Source: Actinoplanes utahensis
Lineage (GTDB): Bacteria > Actinomycetota > Actinomycetes > Mycobacteriales > Micromonosporaceae
NCBI RefSeq assembly: GCF_016862455.1
Contig: NZ_BOMZ01000108.1
Location: 1 to 64,000 of the forward strand
Length of the DNA stretch: 64,000 bases
Direction of reading: 5' to 3'
Shown: in pieces, positions 8,701 to 18,011 of the stretch
Position numbering within the stretch: the first letter of the stretch is position 1
How the letters are laid out: each line of letters opens with the position of its first letter
Program-made: the position numbers and the translations under genes
The notes under the pieces: generated by a model
The model's database searches: none
Told to the model about the DNA's origin: nothing
Seen by the model: only the letters and a program-made list of their open reading frames with translations

Positions 8701-10669
8701 TGCTGTCGGCAGCGGAGCGCGCGGAGGTGCTGGGGCGGTCGCTCCTGGTGCCGGTACCGGTGTCGGTGGAGGTGCTGGGGCGGTCGGTTGTGGTGCCGGT
8801 GTCGGCGGAGGTGTCGGAGAGCCCTGACGTGCCGCGAGCGGTGGCCGCGGTGGCCGCGGTGACCGCGGTGGGCGGGAGCGGCTGCGTGGGCGGGCCGTCC
8901 AGATCCAGGTCGATGAGGGCGTCGGGCTCGGTGGCCGGGCTGGTGTGCGACTCGGTGGAGGTGCGCTGAGCCGGTGGGACCGTCGGAGCGGTCTGGGTGG
9001 TGGCCCGCGGCGCGGAGTCGGTGTCGACGGGCGCGGCGGTGGCGGTGGCCCGCGGCGTGGCGGTGGCGACCGGCGATGCGGTGGTGCTGGTCTGCGTCGC
9101 GGTGACGGTGGTCTGTGGAGCAGCGTTCGTGGTGGGGTCGTCCGGGTGCTCGGTGGGCGTACCGGAGGAAGGGGGTGGGGTGGACGCCGTGGGGCTGGAG
9201 GCCGCACGTGGGCGTGGGCTCGGCCGGGCGCCGGGCGGTCGGCCGGAGGCCGCGCCTGAAGCGGTGCGAGGGGTGCTGAACTGGGCGAACGCGGTGTGGC
9301 CGGTGCCTCCGGAGGGCTCGTCCGGGGCGGATGTGGCGCCGGGCCGCTCCGCCGGGATCGGGGTGGTGAAGGTGGTGCCGGTCGCGGGGCCGGTGGGTGC
9401 GGGGCCCGGGGACCGGGTGGGGCGGGCGTCCTCCGCGAGCCGTGCGTGGCCGCCGTGCTCGACGGCCGGCTCGGGGGTAGCCGCTGAGGAGGCCGGGCGG
9501 GAGATGGGCTCCGGACCGGGCTCGTCGTCGAAGTCGGTCCCGGGATCCGGGCCGGCGCCACCGTGCGGGGCGGGTCGGTCGTCCGGGCCGATGTCACCGT
9601 GTGGGGCGGGTCGGTCGTCCGGATCGGTGCCACCGTGTGGGGCGGGTCGGTCGTCCGGATCGGTCGACGTCTCCGGGCTGGTTTGAGCGCCCGGGCTGGT
9701 GGGAGCGTCCGTGGCGGGCTGATCGTCGGGGGTGGCCGAGGCCGGCGGGGCCGGCCGGGGACCGGGGTCGGCCCATCGGCCCGAGCCGGTGCGGGGGCGG
9801 GGGTCGGCGGTGAGGTCGGAGTCGAGGTCGGAGTTCAGGTCCGGATCGGTCCAGGACGGGGGTGGCGGGTCGTCGAGGTCCGCCGGGGTGGCGGCGGCGG
9901 GGCGGGCACCGAAGCGGGGGGCGTTGCCGGCCCGGCGGGGAAGCGGTGGCGGCTCCTCGTCGGTGCCGACCACCTGGCCTTCGACGATGGTGCCGGCGGG
10001 GGTGTCGCGGACCACGACCGGTGTGGCGGTGCGGCGGGCGTAGGTGGTGGCGGTGGCGCGCGGGCCGGACGCGGGCGGCGGTGGGGGCGGGGGATCGCCG
10101 GAGTCGACGTCCCAGTCGTCGCGGCGGCCCTCCCACGGGGCGGGGTCGACGGCGCCGAACAACTCGTCGTCGAGCTCGTCGTCGGGGCGGGACGTGGGCT
10201 GCGGCTGCGGCGGAGGCGGCGGGTCCTCGCCCTCGGCGCGGGCCGGCGCGTCGCGCCAGTTGACCCGGACCCGGCGGGTGTCGTCGACGTCGACGGTGAT
10301 CGGCACGGTGGTGCCGGGCAGCGGCCATTTCTCGACCGGGACGCGGGACTCGCGGACGATCGTGTCGAAGGCGCCGAGCCCGGGCGCGACCACGATGAGT
10401 TCGAGGGTGGCGCGGCCGTACGCCCCGGCGAGCGGGGCCGGGGTGATCGACTTGACCTCGGCGCTGCCGGCCACGGTGGCGCGGCCGCGGCGGGACACCT
10501 TCATGAACGCGACGACGACGGCCACGGCGAGCACCGCGACGCCGAACACGGCGACCGGCGGACTCCCCATGCCGAGACCGAAAACGATCACAAAGATCGC
10601 CAGCGTGGCGATGATCGCCGCCACCAGTCTGCGCGCCGGGGCGATGGGCCGGCCGGTCTGGTTCGCCAC
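5726..10669 (-). CDS. Giant membrane-anchored low-complexity protein with C-terminal VOC domain
   Basis: 1647 aa. Two hydrophobic helices (about 12-34 and 36-56) are followed by a folded segment of about 80 residues (AGYGRATLELIVVAP-like region, with VRVNWRDAP at its end). Then come about 1,300 residues of Pro/Ala/Thr/Ser-rich disordered sequence with poly-Pro, a poly-Ala run of about 10 and several internal repeats. The last about 120 residues are a vicinal-oxygen-chelate (glyoxalase/bleomycin-resistance-like) domain from HGVGITILVTDLERSMRFY to the end, with FRDPDNHNIAI as family signature. The GTG start at 10669 has GGAGGT upstream. Normal VOC proteins are 120-150 aa, so this architecture is exceptional. 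Ligand and function are unknown. Two genes joined by an unnoticed frameshift cannot be excluded, but the frame is open throughout. Confidence 0.75.
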   Translation of the reverse strand: MANQTGRPIAPARRLVAAIIATLAIFVIVFGLGMGSPPVAVFGVAVLAVAVVVAFMKVSRRGRATVAGSAEVKSITPAPLAGAYGRATLELIVVAPGLGAFDTIVRESRVPVEKWPLPGTTVPITVDVDDTRRVRVNWRDAPARAEGEDPPPPPQPQPTSRPDDELDDELFGAVDPAPWEGRRDDWDVDSGDPPPPPPPASGPRATATTYARRTATPVVVRDTPAGTIVEGQVVGTDEEPPPLPRRAGNAPRFGARPAAATPADLDDPPPPSWTDPDLNSDLDSDLTADPRPRTGSGRWADPGPRPAPPASATPDDQPATDAPTSPGAQTSPETSTDPDDRPAPHGGTDPDDRPAPHGDIGPDDRPAPHGGAGPDPGTDFDDEPGPEPISRPASSAATPEPAVEHGGHARLAEDARPTRSPGPAPTGPATGTTFTTPIPAERPGATSAPDEPSGGTGHTAFAQFSTPRTASGAASGRPPGARPSPRPRAASSPTASTPPPSSGTPTEHPDDPTTNAAPQTTVTATQTSTTASPVATATPRATATAAPVDTDSAPRATTQTAPTVPPAQRTSTESHTSPATEPDALIDLDLDGPPTQPLPPTAVTAATAATARGTSGLSDTSADTGTTTDRPSTSTDTGTGTRSDRPSTSARSAADSTAADPAATDTGTARTTAARTTADSTAADRAATDAGTARTTAAGAAAAAAAAAAGAAGAARSPAPAQPTAETRTNPPRLRTEATPARPTGTDIPAQPTGPSRSGAGTAGPTPESAGSGHTSQAAGSGRAPEPSGRSRFTGPVDPVSPATRIPRPAGDTPPPPPAPRPADAPAPPPPPVPRPGHAAAPPPARPPRPAASGHDQDRRADAPNREQSRLTPEQGTRSTAPLRGQDVPGPDRGGASREQGPRPAASSPGQDLPSREQQVWARPSNISPPPAQPLSPLQGPGSRRPRADQRWAPPARPDVEHSATETGTPSAPPAQPISPATNRSTPETGPPWAPPSHPAPEHSATETGTPSAPPAQPISPATNRSAPETGTPQTAGPAGAAQSTEAQTRGAGDDDTATRPEAPTAGGPQTDPRAAARPSQDENPWAPPTATGRAAASAPIPPNVDARPLGSRTRFFMQPGDDADASSTTAGPDAPPSPAPTARSEEATPSARERTDEAAPPSRAHSEQAGPPAGTVSSAWSDGIAPPAKPIPRPAADRPAATPYREPGEDRSQTGPEENRTPPVARPVRPEPAATAHPAQPRPERAPSSTPHSPSPVSSSPHTPSPLSPPPAAPAPDRLFPSAPRPTIAHDDGSLPGIDQIDIPLDPDFPIGADLPIYENPEPAPENRPHASGARSDGIIAPPQPEPPEPDRAHPATGPQPSSPQGRAGSAEAPQSSQRDRTSSGLETGRSSAAAGSAAGQAPVGGTGTRPAPRRDGAEPAGEDGMPTPSALRDGIIGVAVGRAAVSPDAFPTPRFDDAETGDRPDDETDGETRDRTDAETGGETGDGKQQGSPWGDFSGRRQPDERAGDVITAYPSARPGPAGAIHGVGITILVTDLERSMRFYRDTLGFFEIDNGDGSAVLASGDTRLVLRTVHNLTSDAGRLIYLNLEVGDIEAVHAELRDKGVKFVHSPRAVNRGDKLELWSATFRDPDNHNIAITQWRAIG
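7578..7823. repeat. Two tandem 123-bp coding repeats
   Basis: The sequence from 7578 recurs at 7701 with an offset of 123 bp (41 codons) and only a few differences over the first 85-90 bp. The encoded protein repeat contains PPAQPISPATNRS in both copies. The spacing is an exact codon multiple, so expansion or contraction keeps the frame. Confidence 0.85.
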
Positions 10670-10769
10670 TGTGGACCTCCCGGTAGTTCCCGTCAGGTTA
10701 TGACCCGGCGCCGCGTCCGCGAAAGTGCGCCGGTCCGGACATCGCCGCTCGAGGAGTTCGCGGTACCGA

Positions 10770-10775
10770 TAGGCT
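10770..10775 (+). promoter_or_regulatory. Candidate -10 box of ndk
   Basis: TAGGCT lies 44 nt before the ndk GTG; transcription would begin around 10782 and include the GGAGG site. I see no convincing -35 box. Confidence 0.4.
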
Positions 10776-10818
10776 GAACTCCCGCGTGTCGGCCTGCCCC
10801 CTGCAACGGAGGAACTGC

Positions 10819-11235
10819 GTGTCCAGCACCACCGAGCGTTCGCTCGTCCTCATCAAGCCCGACGCGGTCCGCCGCGGGCTCCTCGGTGAGATTCTGTCCC
10901 GTTTCGAGCGTAAGGGCCTGGTCGTCGAAGCGCTGGAGTTGCGCACGATGGACGCCTCTCTCGCCGACGCGCACTATGCCGAGCATGTGGACAAGGCCTT
11001 CTACCCGCCGCTGAAGGACTTCATGACGAGTGGCCCGCTGGCCGCCCTGGTCCTCTCCGGCGACTCGGTGATCGAGGTGGTCCGCGCGATGATCGGCGCG
11101 ACCGACGGCCGCAAGGCGGCCGCCGGGACGATCCGTGGTGACCTCGCGCTCTCCAACCGGGAGAACCTGGTGCACGCCTCCGACTCGCCGGAGAGCGCCG
11201 AGCGCGAGTTGGCCCTCTGGTTCCCCAAGCTCTGA
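10819..11235 (+). CDS. ndk: Nucleoside diphosphate kinase
   Basis: Transfers the gamma phosphate of ATP to nucleoside diphosphates through a phosphohistidine; 138 aa, normal size. The N-terminus STTERSLVLIKPDAVRRG and the active-site histidine in NLVHASDSPESAEREL are diagnostic. I place the start at GTG 10819, because GGAGG at 10808-10812 is spaced 6 nt from it and the protein then begins like its homologues; an upstream in-frame start at 10786 would add 11 unlikely residues. It is a single gene with its own terminator. Confidence 0.95.
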   Translation: MSSTTERSLVLIKPDAVRRGLLGEILSRFERKGLVVEALELRTMDASLADAHYAEHVDKAFYPPLKDFMTSGPLAALVLSGDSVIEVVRAMIGATDGRKAAAGTIRGDLALSNRENLVHASDSPESAERELALWFPKL

Positions 11236-11250
11236 CGCGTTTCGCAGGGT

Positions 11251-11286
11251 GTGAGGTTCCGGGCGCGATCCGCGCCCGGACTTCAC
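11251..11286 (+). terminator. ndk terminator hairpin
   Basis: A perfect 10-bp stem (11258-11267 with 11271-11280, loop ATC) is extended by six further pairs after a bulged T. There is no T tract, as is common for actinomycete terminators. Confidence 0.7.
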
Positions 11287-11402
11287 CCGCCCCTGCCGGC
11301 TCGCCCGCATGGGCGCGGACGCATCCCGGCCCGCTTCTATCGCGGGAGTGATCAGCAGTTTCTGTCCGGCACCGATCATTCGCGCCGCGTCGCGTAACGG
11401 AT

Positions 11403-11432
11403 TTCGGGTGTGCGGCGCGCGGCCGGTATCGT
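11403..11432 (+). promoter_or_regulatory. Candidate ileS promoter
   Basis: TTCGGG (11403-11408) and TATCGT (11427-11432) are 18 nt apart. The predicted transcript would start at about 11439, exactly where T-box stem I begins. The -35 hexamer is the same as that proposed for valS. Confidence 0.5.
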
Positions 11433-11440
11433 GGTGGCGC

Positions 11441-11640
11441 GCAGGCTTTGAACCGGCCATCACCGGGGAGCCTTCGGAAGAACGGGCTCACCCCCTAGTA
11501 GAACCGGGCGGCCACCGGACCGCGCAGGCAGATCCGGCGAAATGAGCGGGCGGGTCTCCCGTCAAGCGAGGTGGTACCGCGGGCCTGGAAGGGCTCGTCC
11601 TCGCAGTCACGAGAAGTGAACTGCTTGAGGGGAAACACCG
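11441..11640 (+). ncRNA. Translational T-box riboswitch of ileS (ultrashort stem I)
   Basis: Stem I is short: AGGCT (11443-11447) pairs with AGCCT (11469-11473), and CCGG (11453-11456) pairs with CCGG (11463-11466). This leaves a loop with the isoleucine specifier ATC at 11459-11461. The conserved T-box AGGTGGTACCGCG is at 11569-11581; its TGGT can pair with the ACCA end of uncharged tRNA-Ile. There is no terminator before ileS. Instead GAGGGGA (11627-11633), the ribosome binding site, follows the antisequestrator, which fits the actinobacterial class that exposes or hides the start site. Uncharged tRNA-Ile should raise IleRS synthesis. Confidence 0.92.
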
Positions 11641-14784
<3,144 letters not shown>

Positions 14785-14796
14785 TTCAACCGATTG

Positions 14797-14833
14797 GCCC
14801 GGATGTTCGCCTGGTGTGGGCGAACATCCGGGC
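14797..14833 (+). terminator. ileS terminator
   Basis: A perfect 15-bp stem (14797-14811 with 14819-14833) with a 7-nt loop lies 12 nt after the ileS stop. There is no T tract, so this is an I-shaped actinobacterial terminator. Confidence 0.8.
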
Positions 14834-14915
14834 TGGGCCCACGTCGCTGGGTACATCGCGGCGACTGTCAGCTAACCTCACAGCACCACACCCCCCACGC
14901 GTCCCGGAGGACGAG

Positions 14916-15584
14916 TTGCCGCTGCTCTACTCAATCGGCAAGGTCACCCTCGGCAGAGTGCTGATGACCGGCTGGCGGCCGCACGTCGAAGGCATCGAGC
15001 ACATTCCGCAGACCGGCGGAGCGATCTTCGCGGGCAACCACCTCTCCGTCGCCGACGAGCTTCTCCTCGGCGCCGTGGTTCCACGCCATCTCGCCTTCTG
15101 GGCCAAGTCGGACTATTTCACCGGCACCGGCGTCAAGGGCTGGTTCAACCGCCAGCTGATGGCAGGCGTCGGCGCGATCCGCGTCGAGCGGGCCGGTGGG
15201 CGCGCCGCCCTCACCGCCTTCGACGCCGCCATCCCCGCGCTGCGCGGCGGTGAACTGGTCGCCGTCTACCCCGAGGGCACCCGCTCACCCGACGGCCGGC
15301 TCTACCGCGGCCGCACCGGCGTCGCCCGCCTGGCCGTCGCCGCCGGCGTCCCGATCATCCCGGTCGGCGTCGTCGGCACCGACAAGGTCCAGCCCATCGG
15401 CCGGCTCTTCCCCAAGCTCCAGCGCGGCGTCATCACGGTCAAGTTCGGCAAACCGATCGACACGGTGGGCCGCTCCGACGACCGCACCGCGCTGCGCGAG
15501 CTCACCGACCAGGTGATGGGCGAGATCCAGAAGCTCACCGGCCAGGAGTACATCCCTCGTTACGCCCCCAAGCGCGAGGAATAA
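14916..15584 (+). CDS. plsC: 1-acylglycerol-3-phosphate O-acyltransferase family protein
   Basis: Membrane-associated acyltransferase of phospholipid synthesis, expected to convert lysophosphatidate to phosphatidate; 222 aa. The catalytic motif is NHLSVADE near residue 45 (NHx4D), and the substrate-binding motif is YPEGTRSPDGRLYRG near residue 115. IPVGVVGTD follows at about 150. I use the TTG at 14916, because GGAGG (14906-14910) is spaced 5 nt from it and homologues begin with LLYSIGK-like sequence; upstream in-frame starts at 14781 would run through the ileS terminator. The exact acyl acceptor cannot be told from sequence. Confidence 0.88.
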   Translation: MPLLYSIGKVTLGRVLMTGWRPHVEGIEHIPQTGGAIFAGNHLSVADELLLGAVVPRHLAFWAKSDYFTGTGVKGWFNRQLMAGVGAIRVERAGGRAALTAFDAAIPALRGGELVAVYPEGTRSPDGRLYRGRTGVARLAVAAGVPIIPVGVVGTDKVQPIGRLFPKLQRGVITVKFGKPIDTVGRSDDRTALRELTDQVMGEIQKLTGQEYIPRYAPKREE

Positions 15585-15613
15585 GACCCCGCGTGCCTCG
15601 CCGGGACACGGCG

Positions 15614-16903
15614 TCAGGCGGGGGCGAGGACCGTGTCGCGGAGGCGGGTGACCAGGCCGGCGCTCTCGTCCAGGGAGCGGCGGGTCAGCAGGACCGTGGC
15701 CAGGCTGCCGTGGTCGGCCCAGCCGCAGGCGACCACCGACGTCCCGTCCAGCCGGCCGGTCCCGCACTGCTGATGCGCGCCGAACTCGCCGACGTCGTAC
15801 GCCTGGACGTTCGTCAAACCGAGCGACTCGGACAACCGGCTCAGCTGACCGTCCAGGTCCGAGCCGGGGGTGAGCCGCAGGCCGGTGACACCGAAGACGG
15901 TGACCCGCTTGCCCCGAGCGTCGGTGTAGACGCCGGCGAAGCCGTCCCCGTCCGCGCCCGCCTCCTGCAACTGCTCGGCGAGGCGGCGGGCGGCCTTCTC
16001 CCCGGCCGCGGTGTCACGCAGGCTGAGGTCGGCGAACGAGTCCGGCAGGACGGCCGTCACCGGGTACTGGTTGAGAACCGGGACGTGCTCCTGAATGTAC
16101 GGCCGTCCCGCGACCAGGGCGGCCAGGACGACCAGCAGCAGCACGAGCCGCCGCAGCCTGCGCAGGCGGCGCCGTGGTCGTGGCGGGGTGGGCCGGGCGG
16201 TCCACGGCGGCGTCGCGGGCGGGCGGGTCTGTCCCAGCGGCGTGTGCGGCTGGACCGGGCCGCGGGGCGCCGCCTGCTGCCGCCGCGGCAGTCTCGCCGC
16301 GGCCTGCCGCCGCCAGGATCGGAGCTTGCCCGGCGCGTTCGCCGCCACCTCCTGGCCCTTCGCCGCGGCCTGCCGGCTGTTGGCCGCCGCCTGCCGGCCC
16401 CAGGCCCGCAGTCTCTCCGGCGCCTCGGTCGAGGCTCGCTCACTCCACTCGCGGAGTCGCGGCGGCAGGCCGGCGGGCGGGGCCGGGCTGCCGGCGGGCG
16501 ATGGCGTGCCGCCGGCCCGTGCGGAAGCGCCGGAGGCGGCCGGCCGGTCGACGGCGGTGGGGTTGTCGAACCGGGTGGGAGGCGCCTGGACGGTGGTGGC
16601 CGTCACGCCGGCCGGCGACGTGGTGTACGCCTCCGCCCACACCGGGGTGTCCTGACCCGCCCACGGGTCGACGGCCGGCACGGCGGTGCGGTCGTCGTGC
16701 TCGCCGTCAGCCGAACCGGTGAATCTGTCGAGAATGCGGGACCACCGCGACCGCCGGGGCGACGGCTCGGGCACCATCGCCGCGCCGCTCCACCGGCCGG
16801 GGACGGCCGCGGTCGGCGGCTCGCCCTCGTCAGCTCCGGCGAACCGGGTGGGGTCGGGCATTCCGGCCGCCGGGGTGGTGTCTCCCGGCTGCTGGTCGAC
16901 CAT
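15614..16903 (-). CDS. Proline-rich single-pass membrane protein, copy 2
   Basis: 429 aa, function unknown. The cytoplasmic N-terminal 245 residues are Ala/Pro/Arg-rich and include a helical Ala/Arg stretch (about 148-212, e.g. RQAAANSRQAAAKGQ). A basic cluster RRRLRRLRRL precedes one membrane span at about 251-267. The C-terminal 160 residues match those of the minus-strand protein at 159-1136 (VYTD, PGSDLD, then two cysteines and CGWADHGSLA), while the N-termini differ. GGAGGAG upstream supports the ATG at 16903. It is convergent with plsC. Both copies face outward across the ileS/valS block, which suggests an old duplication. Confidence 0.8.
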   Translation of the reverse strand: MVDQQPGDTTPAAGMPDPTRFAGADEGEPPTAAVPGRWSGAAMVPEPSPRRSRWSRILDRFTGSADGEHDDRTAVPAVDPWAGQDTPVWAEAYTTSPAGVTATTVQAPPTRFDNPTAVDRPAASGASARAGGTPSPAGSPAPPAGLPPRLREWSERASTEAPERLRAWGRQAAANSRQAAAKGQEVAANAPGKLRSWRRQAAARLPRRQQAAPRGPVQPHTPLGQTRPPATPPWTARPTPPRPRRRLRRLRRLVLLLVVLAALVAGRPYIQEHVPVLNQYPVTAVLPDSFADLSLRDTAAGEKAARRLAEQLQEAGADGDGFAGVYTDARGKRVTVFGVTGLRLTPGSDLDGQLSRLSESLGLTNVQAYDVGEFGAHQQCGTGRLDGTSVVACGWADHGSLATVLLTRRSLDESAGLVTRLRDTVLAPA

Positions 16904-17184
16904 TTATTCGATCTCCTCCCGCACGCCCGGACACGAACCTCTCGCCCCAGGTTAGGGGCGGTTCGCCACCCGGACGGGAAGGCTGGTTCCGGGCACCGGG
17001 CGCCGATGGCGGACAACGGGGGCGATGTGCGAAACGCTCCGGAGTCGTATGGTTACCCGGACCCGCATCGATCGGCCCTTCGGGGCTGGAGAGTGCCCGG
17101 AGTCACGATCCGGAGTGCGACACATCATTCGCGTGCAGTTGGGGAGGGAGGGGCGCCCCCGGCTCGGGCGTGCGCCGCCATCGC

Positions 17185-17982
17185 ATGAGTACGACACAGA
17201 GAAACGCCGTCACGATCTCGGGGTCCGAGTCTCATCGGCCGATGCTGTTCGCTCACGGGTACGGATGCGATCAGAACATGTGGCGTCTGGTCACGCCGGC
17301 CTTCCAGGACACGCACCGGATCGTCCTGTTCGACCACGTCGGCAACGGCCGGTCCGACCTGTCGGCCTATCGCGACTCCCGGCACGGCACCCTGGGCGGC
17401 TATTCCGAGGACGTCCTGGAGATCATCCACGAGAACGACCTGCGTGACGTGATCTTCGTCGGCCACTCGGTGAGCGCGATGATCGGGGTGCTCGCCGCGG
17501 TCCGGGAGCCGGACCGGTTCGCCGGGATCGTGATGGTCGGCCCCTCCCCGCGGTACATCGACGACGAGACCGACGGCTATGTCGGCGGGTTCCAGCACAC
17601 CGACATCGAGCAGATGCTGGAGTCCCTGGACAGCAACTATCTGGGCTGGTCGAGCGCGATGGCCCCGGTGATCATGGGCAACCCGGACCGGCCGGAGCTC
17701 GGCGAGGAGCTGACCAACAGTTTCTGCATGACCGACCCGGAGATCGCCAAGAAGTTCGCCCGGGTCACCTTCCTCTCCGACAACCGCGCCGATCTGCCCC
17801 GGCTGCGGGTCCCCTCGCTGGTCCTGCAGTGCTCGGACGACGTCATCGCGCCCACCGTGGTCGGCGAGTACGTGCACAAGAACACTCCGGAGAGCACGTT
17901 CATGGCCCTCAACGCGACCGGCCACTGTCCGAACCTGAGTGCGCCCGAGGAGACGGTTGACGCGATCAAGTCCTGGTTGTAG
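17185..17982 (+). CDS. rsbQ: RsbQ-like alpha/beta hydrolase of the energy-stress pathway
   Basis: 265 aa, full length for RsbQ. The catalytic triad is readable as Ser95 in FVGHSVSAM, Asp219 in LQCSDDVIAP and His247 in NATGHCPNLS; the Asp and His numbers equal those of Bacillus subtilis RsbQ, and the Ser is one less. In Bacillus RsbQ makes or delivers a small hydrophobic cofactor to the PAS domain of phosphatase RsbP. Here the next gene, 29 bp downstream, is a PAS-containing PP2C phosphatase, so the pair is very likely functional. I take the ATG at 17185; GTG 17170 is in frame and possible. The 281 bp upstream hold the divergent control region with no further gene visible. Confidence 0.9.
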   Translation: MSTTQRNAVTISGSESHRPMLFAHGYGCDQNMWRLVTPAFQDTHRIVLFDHVGNGRSDLSAYRDSRHGTLGGYSEDVLEIIHENDLRDVIFVGHSVSAMIGVLAAVREPDRFAGIVMVGPSPRYIDDETDGYVGGFQHTDIEQMLESLDSNYLGWSSAMAPVIMGNPDRPELGEELTNSFCMTDPEIAKKFARVTFLSDNRADLPRLRVPSLVLQCSDDVIAPTVVGEYVHKNTPESTFMALNATGHCPNLSAPEETVDAIKSWL

Positions 17983-18011
17983 ACAGCGGGCATGATCGGC
18001 GGAGCATTGGC

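Noticed and set aside
6133..9633. 1166-codon frame overlapping the giant VOC gene in another phase
   Set aside because: Almost only Pro and Arg; it lacks the N-terminal helices and the VOC domain, which are in the 5726-10669 frame.
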